A stretch of 7,516 nt of DNA from Gammaproteobacteria bacterium. Its GTDB lineage: Bacteria; Pseudomonadota; Gammaproteobacteria; HTCC5015. Position numbers and translations under genes: made by a program. Positions 1 to 6,602 of this stretch are shown here, piece after piece. The notes below the pieces were generated by a model. The model worked only from the letters and a program-made list of their open reading frames with translations. It did not search any database and was not told where the DNA came from. The first letter of the stretch is position 1. Each line of letters starts with the position of its first letter. Where the stretch lies: positions 263 to 7,778 of the forward strand of contig JAHDBX010000067.1 of the NCBI GenBank assembly GCA_020630145.1. The letters run 5' to 3'.

Positions 1-673
1 CTGTTCTTAAAAAACGCAACAATTGCTGCTTAGCCTGTTGTTTGAGCGCAATACGATAGCGAATATTTGGGCGATCAAACCCGGCTAAAAAATTTTGTGC
101 CGACTCTAAATGCAAGCGCTGACTAATTTCTTCACGTGTGCGTGCATCAGCCGTTGCGGTTAATGCCACACGAGGCACATCAGGAAAATGCTCTGCCAAT
201 ACACCTAGCTGTAAATAGTCCGCACGAAAATCATGCCCCCATTGTGAAACACAATGGGCTTCATCTATCGCAAACAGTGCGATATTTTGCTGTTTCAACA
301 ATGAAAAAGTACGCCCTTGTTTTAAGCGCTCTGGCGCAATGTATAACAAGTCCAAGTCACCCGCGGCCAATTGTGACTCAATTGCATAATTATCTTCATA
401 GGATTGCGTGGAATTTAAAAAGCCCGCTTTAATGCCTAGCAGTTTCAAAGCATCTACTTGGTCTTGCATTAATGCAATAAGAGGCGATATAACGACCCCA
501 CAGCCATTTCTAACAATAGCAGGTATTTGGTAGCACAATGATTTACCGCCGCCCGTTGGCATAATCACAACAGCATCATGGCCTGCAATAAGCGAGTCAA
601 TAATAGCTTGCTGTTGCCCACGAAATTGTTCGTAACCAAAAGTGCTTTGTAGTATTTGCTGTGCCGTTTCCAT
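1..673 (-). CDS. recQ: ATP-dependent DNA helicase RecQ, N-terminal part (cut by window edge)
   Basis: Superfamily 2 3'-5' DNA helicase that unwinds DNA in recombinational repair. The gene runs off the left edge, so only the first 224 residues are visible, covering helicase domain 1 and the beginning of domain 2. Translation of the minus strand shows the RecQ motifs in order: motif 0 (FGYEQFRGQQ, about residues 12-21), Walker A MPTGGGKS (38-45), motif Ia SPLIALMQDQ (63-72), Walker B DEAH (137-140) followed directly by the RecQ aromatic-rich loop CVSQWGHDFR (141-150), and motif III LTATA (171-175). FDRPNIRY near 199-206 is also typical of the family. The second RecA fold, zinc-binding region, winged helix and HRDC domain would lie outside the window. 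The ATG at 671-673 is chosen because motif 0 follows at the usual distance; no clear Shine-Dalgarno precedes it. The transporter gene ends 41 bases upstream on the same strand, so co-transcription is possible. A TATACT hexamer in that gap could be a separate -10, but no good -35 accompanies it. Confidence 0.95.
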   Translation of the reverse strand, partial: METAQQILQSTFGYEQFRGQQQAIIDSLIAGHDAVVIMPTGGGKSLCYQIPAIVRNGCGVVISPLIALMQDQVDALKLLGIKAGFLNSTQSYEDNYAIESQLAAGDLDLLYIAPERLKQGRTFSLLKQQNIALFAIDEAHCVSQWGHDFRADYLQLGVLAEHFPDVPRVALTATADARTREEISQRLHLESAQNFLAGFDRPNIRYRIALKQQAKQQLLRFLRT

Positions 674-714
674 ATAGGCGCTAGTATAATTTAATTTAGC
701 CAACCTTAGTAAGT

Positions 715-2076
715 TTAGTCAGCAAGCTGTTTGGCATGTAATTTACGACGAATTTCATTATGTACATCTTGCGTAATAGGATAGTTATACATTAGGTAAA
801 CAGCAAACAATTTACATAAGACACAGGGTAAACCGTATATCCAAGCTAATGATTTTATTGCCGCAGGTGTGTTTGCCGCGTCAGCTAATTCAGCAACATT
901 AGCACTAAAACCTAACAGTTCTAACAATGGAAAGGTAATACCAATAGCCAATGCATAAGCTAACTTACTGGTCGTACCCCATAATGCAAAGAAAATGCCA
1001 GGCCTTTTGTGACCATTTCTCTCTGCATCCCATTCTATTAGGTCACCATTAATAGCCGATGGCAAAGATAAATCCGCACCCGCTGCAATACCTGTTCCAA
1101 TAACGAGGATTAAAAACCATGTGAAATCTTGTTGACCTAAAAAAGGTGCGCTTATGAAGAATAGGCAACCCATTATCATGGCACCCGACCAGACTTGGTG
1201 CTTGCCCTTACGTTTAGCTAAAGCAATCCAAATAGGTATAGATGCTGCAGCGCAAATAAAATATACAAACAAGAATAAACCCGCTTTATCGGCTATACCT
1301 AAAACATGCGTGACATACAGCAAAAATAGTGTGGCCGGTATAGCGCTACCTATGCCATTAATTAAAAAACTAATAATTAAGGTTCTAAACGGCGATGGTG
1401 TTTTTAGTAATTGTAAAGCCGATGTAAAAGAGGCACTGGGTATATGCACCGTATTATTATCGGGTACGAAAAAAGCAGCCAACAATGTTGAAACGACAAG
1501 CGCTACGACAACTAATATAGTTAATATATACAATGTGTTTTGCATAGCAGCGTTTTCACCTGATGAACCAGCATCACCGTATATTGCTACAACAATTAAA
1601 GCCGTTAAGGTACCTGTTAAGCCCAACAATACACGTGCACCACTAATACGGCTTCTTTCGTTATAGTCAGGTGAAAGTTCTGCGCCCCAAGCATTCATAG
1701 GAATAATCGCCATAGTGCCTGTTACATAAATAGCCAGAGTCCAAAACAACAAGTACCATGCACCAGCATCAACAGGCGGGTTAAATAAAGCCAAGCAGCT
1801 TAAACAAATAAATGGAGCGCTGATAAGCACCCAAATTTTACGCCGTCCCCAGTGCTGCGGCGTTTTATCGGAGAGGTATCCAACTAGCGGATCCGTAAAC
1901 GTATCCCATAAGCGCGCGACGAGCAACACTACTCCAATAACCGACAAGCTCATACCAGTAACTTGTGCATAGTAAGTAGGAATGATAACTTGTAAAATAA
2001 GAAAAGCCGCCGCCAAAGGAAAAGCTAAACTACTATAAGCGGTGAGTATTGACCATGAGACACGATGTTTTTGCAT
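715..2076 (-). CDS. GPH-family (MelB-like) MFS sugar:cation symporter
   Basis: A 453-residue inner-membrane transporter of the glycoside-pentoside-hexuronide:cation symporter group of the major facilitator superfamily, with about twelve hydrophobic segments. In the N-terminal half, LWDTFTDPLVGYLSD (residues 57-70) carries the DxxxDP pair (D58, D62) that in MelB helps bind the coupling cation. It is followed by the cytoplasmic loop GRRKIW (77-82). LSPDYNERSRISGAR (134-148) is another family hallmark. In the C-terminal half, the DLIEWDAERNGHKRPG stretch (345-360) matches the GPH loop before helix 11. Length fits the family (about 450-500). The ATG has a purine-rich GGGGAAG Shine-Dalgarno at 2079-2085. 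Substrate cannot be told: no sugar-catabolic enzyme lies in the window, and the family also includes members moving non-sugar substrates. It sits 45 bases after oxyR and 41 before recQ on the same strand, so it may be read from the oxyR promoter. Family call firm, substrate unknown. Confidence 0.88.
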   Translation of the reverse strand: MQKHRVSWSILTAYSSLAFPLAAAFLILQVIIPTYYAQVTGMSLSVIGVVLLVARLWDTFTDPLVGYLSDKTPQHWGRRKIWVLISAPFICLSCLALFNPPVDAGAWYLLFWTLAIYVTGTMAIIPMNAWGAELSPDYNERSRISGARVLLGLTGTLTALIVVAIYGDAGSSGENAAMQNTLYILTILVVVALVVSTLLAAFFVPDNNTVHIPSASFTSALQLLKTPSPFRTLIISFLINGIGSAIPATLFLLYVTHVLGIADKAGLFLFVYFICAAASIPIWIALAKRKGKHQVWSGAMIMGCLFFISAPFLGQQDFTWFLILVIGTGIAAGADLSLPSAINGDLIEWDAERNGHKRPGIFFALWGTTSKLAYALAIGITFPLLELLGFSANVAELADAANTPAAIKSLAWIYGLPCVLCKLFAVYLMYNYPITQDVHNEIRRKLHAKQLAD

Positions 2077-2121
2077 AGCTTCCCCGTTTTAACTAACTAC
2101 TTATATATTCGTATTAAAAGG

Positions 2122-3012
2122 CTATTTAGATGTAGGCAAATTATCTTTTATCTTATTGCTTACTTCAGTAATTAGTTCAACGATGACCGATGATTTACGG
2201 TAATACATTGCCACTTTTCGCGAAGGTACTTTTTTAGCAAATGGCCTTATGCTGATATTAGGCATTGTATTCATTAAGGCCGTTGTTTCCGGAATAAAAG
2301 TGATACCTGCACCAATAGCAACCATCTGCTTTAAGGTTTCCATACTGGTTGCACGAAAGCCTGTATTTTCTTCTGTCCCTATTGTATGACAATAGTCCAA
2401 TGCTTGGTCACGCAGACAATGCCCTTCTTCTAAAAGCATAACTGACTCATTAGCTAAAGCGCTAGCAGGAACTGACTTATGCTTTTCTAGGTCATGGCCT
2501 TTTGGCATAGCCAGCATAAAACTTTCATCATATATTTCTTGATACGCGAGCTTGTCCGACTGTACAGGCACAGCCATTATTGCGGCATCTAACTCACCGG
2601 CTTCTAACTTTTTAATGAGTATGGCCGTTTGCGCCTCATGCAACTGCAAATGTAACTTGGGAAAGGCCTTAACCAGCTTGGGCAATATTTTAGGAAATAA
2701 ATACGGACCGATAGTCGGTATAGCACCCAAGCGTAAATCACCTGCTAATGGATCGGTATGCCGGCTAGCAAACAATTTAATATCATCTACACCCTCTATT
2801 ACTTTACGAGCACGCTCAATAATGGCATGCCCTGCATCCGTTATCATGACATTCTTATTATCACGTTCAAACAAGCTAATACTTAGCTCCTCTTCTAGTT
2901 TTTTAATTTGTGTGCTTAAAGTAGGCTGACTGACAAAAGATGCATCTGCCGCTCGACCGAAATGTTTATGTTCGGCCAGCGCGATTAAGTATTTTAAATC
3001 TCTAATATTCAC
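2122..3012 (-). CDS. oxyR: Hydrogen-peroxide-sensing LysR-type regulator OxyR
   Basis: Cytoplasmic transcription factor that senses peroxide through a thiol-disulfide switch and activates antioxidant genes. The 296-residue product starts MNIRDLKYLIALAEHKHFGR, very close to E. coli OxyR, with a LysR winged helix-turn-helix in the first 60 residues (SQPTLSTQIKKLEEELSISL, 28-47, is the recognition region). The sensor motif GHCLRDQALDYC places the peroxidatic cysteine at residue 199 and the resolving cysteine at 208, exactly the E. coli numbering; these are the only two cysteines. FRATSMETLKQMVAIGAGIT (219-238) is also OxyR-specific, so this is not a generic LysR protein. The start is GTG at 3010-3012: translation from it gives the conserved MNIRDL terminus, and AGGT lies six bases upstream. 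The only nearby ATG is out of frame and stops at once. It is divergent from dps, with an OxyR-like operator between them, implying autorepression. The transporter and recQ follow closely on the same strand. Confidence 0.97.
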   Translation of the reverse strand: MNIRDLKYLIALAEHKHFGRAADASFVSQPTLSTQIKKLEEELSISLFERDNKNVMITDAGHAIIERARKVIEGVDDIKLFASRHTDPLAGDLRLGAIPTIGPYLFPKILPKLVKAFPKLHLQLHEAQTAILIKKLEAGELDAAIMAVPVQSDKLAYQEIYDESFMLAMPKGHDLEKHKSVPASALANESVMLLEEGHCLRDQALDYCHTIGTEENTGFRATSMETLKQMVAIGAGITFIPETTALMNTMPNISIRPFAKKVPSRKVAMYYRKSSVIVELITEVSNKIKDNLPTSK

Positions 3013-3022
3013 ATACTTACCT
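3009..3022 (-). promoter_or_regulatory. oxyR ribosome binding site with overlapping ATG-TGA start-stop
   Basis: On the minus strand AGGT (3019-3022) lies six bases before the GTG start of oxyR (3010-3012), a good spacing. One base earlier an ATG (3012-3014) is followed directly by TGA (3009-3011), so the two possible starts share a base. A ribosome choosing the ATG would make no protein. The overlap is seen directly; any dampening of oxyR translation is inference. Confidence 0.55.
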
Positions 3023-3046
3023 AATAAAATAGTAAACCAACGACCT

Positions 3047-3083
3047 ATAGTTATAAACTATTAAACTGATAACATCAATCAAT
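3047..3083. promoter_or_regulatory. Predicted OxyR operator shared by oxyR and dps
   Basis: The OxyR consensus is two copies of ATAGntnnnanCTAT separated by seven bases. Here ATAGTTATAAACTAT at 3047-3061 matches every specified position of the first copy. After a seven-base spacer (3062-3068), ATAACATCAATCAAT at 3069-3083 is a degenerate second copy that keeps ATA, the inner a, C and the final AT. Length and spacing are exactly those of the full 37-bp site. It ends at the first base of the predicted dps -35 and covers both boxes of the predicted oxyR promoter. The match is seen in the sequence, the consensus is established for E. coli OxyR, and function here is inferred. Confidence 0.8.
3050..3078 (-). 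promoter_or_regulatory. Predicted oxyR promoter (sigma-70 type)
   Basis: On the minus strand, TTGATG (3073-3078) as -35 and TATAAC (3050-3055) as -10 are separated by exactly 17 bases, matching the sigma-70 consensus at four and five of six positions. Transcription would begin near 3043, giving a leader of about 30 bases before the GTG start. Both boxes lie inside the OxyR operator, one in each dyad, so bound OxyR should exclude RNA polymerase. Autorepression is known for E. coli OxyR; here it is inferred from the overlap. Confidence 0.6.
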
Positions 3084-3112
3084 TTTCATAATTATTAATG
3101 CCTATCTATAAT
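3083..3112 (+). promoter_or_regulatory. Predicted dps promoter, OxyR-activated
   Basis: A perfect TATAAT -10 lies at 3107-3112. TTTTCA at 3083-3088, with an 18-base spacer, is a weak -35 (four of six), as expected for a promoter that needs an activator. Transcription would start around 3119, leaving a leader of about 25 bases that contains the AAGGA Shine-Dalgarno (3132-3136). The OxyR operator sits immediately upstream, at about -72 to -36, where OxyR contacts RNA polymerase at known activated promoters. Confidence 0.7.
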
Positions 3113-3143
3113 ACACTTAATAACTAATTATAAGGACACAGTC

Positions 3144-3611
3144 ATGAGTACAATTGATATCGGTATTAGCGAAACACATCGCATTAGCATTGCAGAAGGT
3201 TTGAAACGCCTGTTAGCTGACTCTTACACGCTATATTTACAAACGCATAATTTCCATTGGAATGTCACCGGCCCACAATTTCGAGAATTACATTTAATGT
3301 ATGAAGAGCAATACACTGAACTAGCAACGGCTGTAGATGATATTGCTGAGCGTATTCGTACCTTGGGCATTCATGCACCTGGTACCTATAAGGCTTTTGC
3401 TGAATTAAGTGCTATACAAGAAGTCGATGGCGTACCTTCATCTGATGATATGACAAAAATTTTACTTGCCGGACATGAGCAGGTCGTACGTACAAGTCGA
3501 GAGGTATTATTAATTGCACAAAATGCTGACGACGAATCATCAGCTGCATTGATATCTGACCGCATGCGCATTCACGAAAAAACAGCCTGGATGCTACGCG
3601 CAATTCAATAA
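3144..3611 (+). CDS. dps: Dps-family ferritin-like DNA-protection/iron-storage protein
   Basis: Dps proteins form hollow dodecamers in the cytoplasm that oxidise Fe(II) with hydrogen peroxide and store the iron, preventing hydroxyl-radical damage; some also bind DNA. The 155-residue product has the family signature [13 protein letters not shown] (34-46) and the ferroxidase ligands expected at the dimer interface: H38 (in HW), H50 (in ELHLM), and D65 and E69 (in VDDIAER). The C-terminal [11 protein letters not shown] (144-154) is also typical. The N-terminal tail is short and has few basic residues, so strong DNA binding through a lysine-rich tail, as in E. coli Dps, is not evident. The start ATG is backed by AAGGA (3132-3136) at seven bases spacing. 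It is divergent from oxyR across a predicted OxyR operator and ends at a strong hairpin terminator, so it is probably a single-gene peroxide-inducible unit. Confidence 0.95.
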   Translation: MSTIDIGISETHRISIAEGLKRLLADSYTLYLQTHNFHWNVTGPQFRELHLMYEEQYTELATAVDDIAERIRTLGIHAPGTYKAFAELSAIQEVDGVPSSDDMTKILLAGHEQVVRTSREVLLIAQNADDESSAALISDRMRIHEKTAWMLRAIQ

Positions 3612-3622
3612 GGCTCATATAG

Positions 3623-3677
3623 GCTACCAGCCTGCCCTACTAGATTAGTGGGCAGGCTGGCAGCTACTGTTTTATTT
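3623..3677 (+). terminator. Rho-independent terminator between dps and the doxX-like gene
   Basis: CCAGCCTGCCC (3627-3637) pairs perfectly over 11 bases with GGGCAGGCTGG (3650-3660). Inside, ACTA/TAGT (3639-3642 and 3646-3649) can extend the stem with one bulged T, and GCT/AGC (3623-3625 and 3662-3664) extends it outside across one mismatch. A TTTTATTT tract (3670-3677) follows after a short gap, oriented to stop dps transcripts, which end at 3611. The tract overlaps the last codons of the convergent doxX-like gene. On the minus strand the hairpin has no T-tract, so termination there would be weaker. Confidence 0.85.
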
Positions 3678-4143
3678 AAGCTTCATTCTTAGTTTTAGGC
3701 TTAGGAAACAGTACTTTAATCAAACTATCTGGTTTTTTACTATCCCATACCATCAGTATTGCTGATGCAATGAAAATACCACAAGCCATTATAAATAATA
3801 GGCCACCATCATCATCAACGGCTGTGCCTGCAATATCAAACACGGGTTGCACTATCCCGAGCGGTGTAAATAAGTGAAAAAATATCGCTCCACTGATAAT
3901 AGCAAAACTCATTAATGCGCCGACACCGTGCAAAAATGGTATAAACAACAAAATAACTGCTATTAACTCAGCCACACCCACCACATAGCCGCCATAAGCT
4001 TCGACACCGGGTAAACCACTCCATCTTTCTAATATGCCAAAGATATGCTGCGTTTCAAATGAAGCCGTAAATTTAAAGAATAAAGACTGTAAAAATACGA
4101 ATGCTATATAAATACATAGCGCCCATTTAATTTTGTTTTGCAT
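3676..4143 (-). CDS. DoxX-like small integral membrane protein
   Basis: A 155-residue inner-membrane protein with about four hydrophobic helices (roughly 6-24, 50-71, 73-92 and 113-134), the usual DoxX-like topology and length. The FFKFTASFET stretch (22-31) after helix 1 and GGYVVGVAELIAVILLFIP (51-69) in helix 2 are typical of this superfamily. The tail after helix 4 is short, basic and hydrophilic (KKPDSLIKVLFPKPKTK). Exact function is unknown; named relatives include a thiosulfate:quinone oxidoreductase subunit of archaea and a mycobacterial DoxX that works with superoxide dismutase and a thiol oxidoreductase. That link and the nearby oxyR-dps make an oxidative-stress role thinkable, but no OxyR site is visible in front of it. 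The ATG has AAGG (4151-4154) at seven bases spacing. It converges on dps and is divergent from lptD. The stop codon overlaps the T-tract of the dps terminator. Confidence 0.82.
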   Translation of the reverse strand: MQNKIKWALCIYIAFVFLQSLFFKFTASFETQHIFGILERWSGLPGVEAYGGYVVGVAELIAVILLFIPFLHGVGALMSFAIISGAIFFHLFTPLGIVQPVFDIAGTAVDDDGGLLFIMACGIFIASAILMVWDSKKPDSLIKVLFPKPKTKNEA

Positions 4144-4370
4144 AACTATACCTTGTTTGTTGTTAGGTTTATTTTAATTGATAAGTTTACGTATCATATC
4201 TTAAGACTAAAAATAGTATCGTACAAAACCTGCCAAATAAAGTACTTAGCGAGCAAATACTAAAGTTAAAGTACCTAAAATATGGGGCTAATTCAAGCAT
4301 TTACACAAGCTCTTGTAAAGCTGGCACGCTTAACATGCCTATTATGAATAACTAGTGTAAAATCAAGACT
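4144..4370. other. Divergent intergenic region doxX-like / lptD
   Basis: The 227 AT-rich bases between two divergent genes must hold both promoters, but neither is convincing. For the doxX-like gene, TATGAT on the minus strand (4193-4198) is a fair -10 with no good -35. For lptD, TATTAT (4340-4345) and TAAAAT (4358-4363) are -10-like, the latter so close to the ATG that the transcript would be nearly leaderless. A 10-base direct repeat, AAAGTACTTA (4239-4248) and AAAGTACCTA (4268-4277), recurs at 29 bases. An imperfect inverted repeat, TTGATA-N8-TATCAT (4178-4197), overlaps the doxX-side -10. No open reading frame, structured RNA or sigma-E promoter is apparent. Confidence 0.4.
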
Positions 4371-6545
4371 ATGCGACGCTACACCTTATTATCCACCCTG
4401 TTTTTTAGTTTCCCCGGTTTTGCGGCAAATTGGGAACTATGTAGCAATCAAACATTACTCAAGCTGCCCACATTCACGCAAAATAACAAGCGCCCAGAAG
4501 ATGAACGTATTGATATCTATGCAGACAGCCTTAAAACAGTAACGCCCTACACCCTACTGCTGAACGGTGATGTACATTTATTACGTAAAAATGATGAAAT
4601 TTTTGCTGAGCAAATAATTGTGAACCAGCAAGACCAATCTATCAGCGCTAGTGGAAAAATTACTTATCTCGACAATGAAAGCTATACCAAAGCTGACTCG
4701 GCACAATTACAGCAGAGTGACAGTACAGGCATATTTAACAATGCTGAGCTATTCTCTACTGCCAACCACAGTACTATTCAAGCTGACACTATACTGCAAC
4801 AAAGCGCTACACAAAAAACATTAGCCAATATTCGCTATACAACTTGTGAGCCTAGTAAACCTTATTGGCAATTGCGTGCCCAAAGTATGCAGCTAAACCA
4901 TAAAACAGGCAGAGGCTTTGCAAAACATGTGCAGCTAAGGGTATTGGACATACCATTTTTTTATTTTCCTGCTTTTAGCTTCCCTATTGACGACCGTCGG
5001 GTATCCGGTTTTTTATATCCATCTTTTGCAAACTCAGATGAACGCGGCGCAGAAATTAATATTCCATGGTATTGGAATATTGCTCCCCAAGCAGATGCTA
5101 CATTTACCAGCCGTGTCATGAGTATGCGAGGCTGGCAATTTAATAGCCAATGGCGCTACATGAGAAGCAATTCTCGTTACTTGTTGCATAGCGAAAACTT
5201 GTATGACAAAGAGCTTGATACAAATAGATGGTTCTATCATTTCGAGCAAAACAGTCAATTCGACAACGGTTGGCAAACAAAGATACGTAGTTACAATATG
5301 GCTGATACAGCCCACTTAGACGATTTAGATAGCGAACACCAAACAAGCGATGACTACTTAAAACGTATTATTCAATTCAGCAATAACCGTAAAGCATGGA
5401 ATGTTGATTTATTATTTCAGGATTACGAGTTTGCCGACACCGATGCAAGTGATGCTAGTGCACCTTATCAACTACTACCACGTTTAAGTTTATCGAGAAC
5501 GTGGAATCAAAGTGAACTCAATATATTAGGCATGAACGCAGGCATCAGCAGTGAATACTCACAATTTGACCACGCAAGCAATACAGATACCGGAGGCCGC
5601 TGGGTTAACAAATTATACAGTGAAAAACGCTTTGGTAATGCAGGCTGGTTTATCAAACCCAAAGTAAGCTTGCATTCAACAGAATATAAAACCGATAACA
5701 GCGACCATGATACGCGTAATTTAGCCATTACCAGCATAGATTCTGGGCTATTTTTTGACCGCTACACACCATCCATTCAACAGACACTTGAGCCACGTTT
5801 ATACCTGCTTTATATACCTTATGAAGACCAAAGCAGCTTACCTAATTACGATAGTAGTACAGCCAGCAATAGCTATGCTCAACTTTTTCAAGAAAACCGC
5901 TTTAGCGGCAGTGACCGTATTGGCGATACGCAACAAGCTAGCATAGGCTTAACCAGCCGAGTTTATGATAAAGCAAGCGGTGCACAGAAGCTACGTTTAC
6001 AAGTAGGCCAGAGTTTCTATTTTAACGACCGCCAAGTGACCTTAAGCGGCAACACAACAGATGACAGCCAAGAATCCGATATATACACCGGTATAAAATG
6101 GAATTTCTTGGCTAATTGGCAGCTAAACAACGATATTGCTTGGACAAACGGACGAAATACGGAAAACAATACCCGCCAAAGTCGTTTTAGCCTACAATAT
6201 CGCCGCGATAATAATCACTTATTTTACTTAGGCCATAGCTTTGATGAAGACGACTTAGAGCAAGCCGATATTAATGGTCGGTGGCGCGTGAATACACGCT
6301 GGACTATCTTAGGTAAGTATCTATACGATTTGGAAAACAAGCAAAACATTAACCGTTTTGCCGGTATAGAATATGAAAACTGCTGCGTTGCTATACGTCT
6401 AGTTGGCCAGCGTTTGCTAGAAAATAGTGAACAAAATGACAGCCTAAGCTTTCAGCTATCACTAAAAGGTTTATCAAGTTTTGGCAAACTCAATGATTCT
6501 GTCACTGCAGGCATCAATGGCTTTCAAGACAACTTTGAAAACTAA
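4371..6545 (+). CDS. lptD: LPS-assembly outer-membrane protein LptD
   Basis: Beta-barrel component of the LptDE translocon, which places lipopolysaccharide in the outer leaflet of the outer membrane. The 724-residue product has a short signal peptide (1 to about 19, cleavage near GFAA-N), then a periplasmic beta-jellyroll of the LptA/OstA type (about 45-150; IDIYADSLKT, LLNGDVHLLRKNDEIFAEQI), then the LptD barrel (about 200 to the end), with FPAFSFPIDDRRVSGFLYPS (199-218) as its hallmark start. It contains exactly four cysteines: C24, C159 and the adjacent pair C671-C672, matching C31, C173, C724 and C725 of E. coli. In E. coli these form the 1-3 and 2-4 disulfides needed for a working translocon. 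Length is slightly below the E. coli 784. The ATG lacks a clear Shine-Dalgarno; an in-frame ATG at 4344 hits a stop after three codons, so 4371 is the first usable start. surA follows 57 bases downstream, the usual operon order. Confidence 0.96.
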   Translation: MRRYTLLSTLFFSFPGFAANWELCSNQTLLKLPTFTQNNKRPEDERIDIYADSLKTVTPYTLLLNGDVHLLRKNDEIFAEQIIVNQQDQSISASGKITYLDNESYTKADSAQLQQSDSTGIFNNAELFSTANHSTIQADTILQQSATQKTLANIRYTTCEPSKPYWQLRAQSMQLNHKTGRGFAKHVQLRVLDIPFFYFPAFSFPIDDRRVSGFLYPSFANSDERGAEINIPWYWNIAPQADATFTSRVMSMRGWQFNSQWRYMRSNSRYLLHSENLYDKELDTNRWFYHFEQNSQFDNGWQTKIRSYNMADTAHLDDLDSEHQTSDDYLKRIIQFSNNRKAWNVDLLFQDYEFADTDASDASAPYQLLPRLSLSRTWNQSELNILGMNAGISSEYSQFDHASNTDTGGRWVNKLYSEKRFGNAGWFIKPKVSLHSTEYKTDNSDHDTRNLAITSIDSGLFFDRYTPSIQQTLEPRLYLLYIPYEDQSSLPNYDSSTASNSYAQLFQENRFSGSDRIGDTQQASIGLTSRVYDKASGAQKLRLQVGQSFYFNDRQVTLSGNTTDDSQESDIYTGIKWNFLANWQLNNDIAWTNGRNTENNTRQSRFSLQYRRDNNHLFYLGHSFDEDDLEQADINGRWRVNTRWTILGKYLYDLENKQNINRFAGIEYENCCVAIRLVGQRLLENSEQNDSLSFQLSLKGLSSFGKLNDSVTAGINGFQDNFEN

Positions 6546-6602
6546 TTTTTAAGATACAGGAATTATTACAATAGCAGCCTGTCTGACTAACAATAAATAT
6601 AA

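Noticed and set aside
136..432. 98-codon open frame on the plus strand
   Set aside because: It lies wholly inside recQ, whose minus-strand frame carries all the helicase motifs; the plus-strand product shows no recognisable domain.
1154..1666. 170-codon open frame on the plus strand
   Set aside because: It is antisense to the GPH transporter and shows no domain or ribosome binding site; the minus-strand frame is clearly the coding one.
2552..2929. 125-codon plus-strand frame inside oxyR
   Set aside because: Antisense shadow of a well-conserved gene; the cysteine- and serine-rich product has no recognisable domain.
4296..4320. Imperfect palindrome around TTTACACAAG and CTTGTAAA ahead of lptD
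   Set aside because: The paired CAAG/CTTG core leaves only a two-base loop and needs a bulge to extend, and no T-tract follows; it supports neither a hairpin nor a clear operator.
4322..4338. TGGCACG resembling a sigma-54 -24 element ahead of lptD
   Set aside because: The nearest GC that could act as the -12 element is 12 bases from the GG instead of 10, and the TTGC half is missing.
5755..5946. 63-codon plus-strand frame inside lptD
   Set aside because: Out-of-frame shadow within the continuous LptD barrel reading frame, without a ribosome binding site.
6546..6602. Possible small open frame or terminator between lptD and surA
   Set aside because: AGGA near 6558 is not followed by a usable ATG, no stem-loop with a T-tract is present, and the gap is most simply a short operon spacer.
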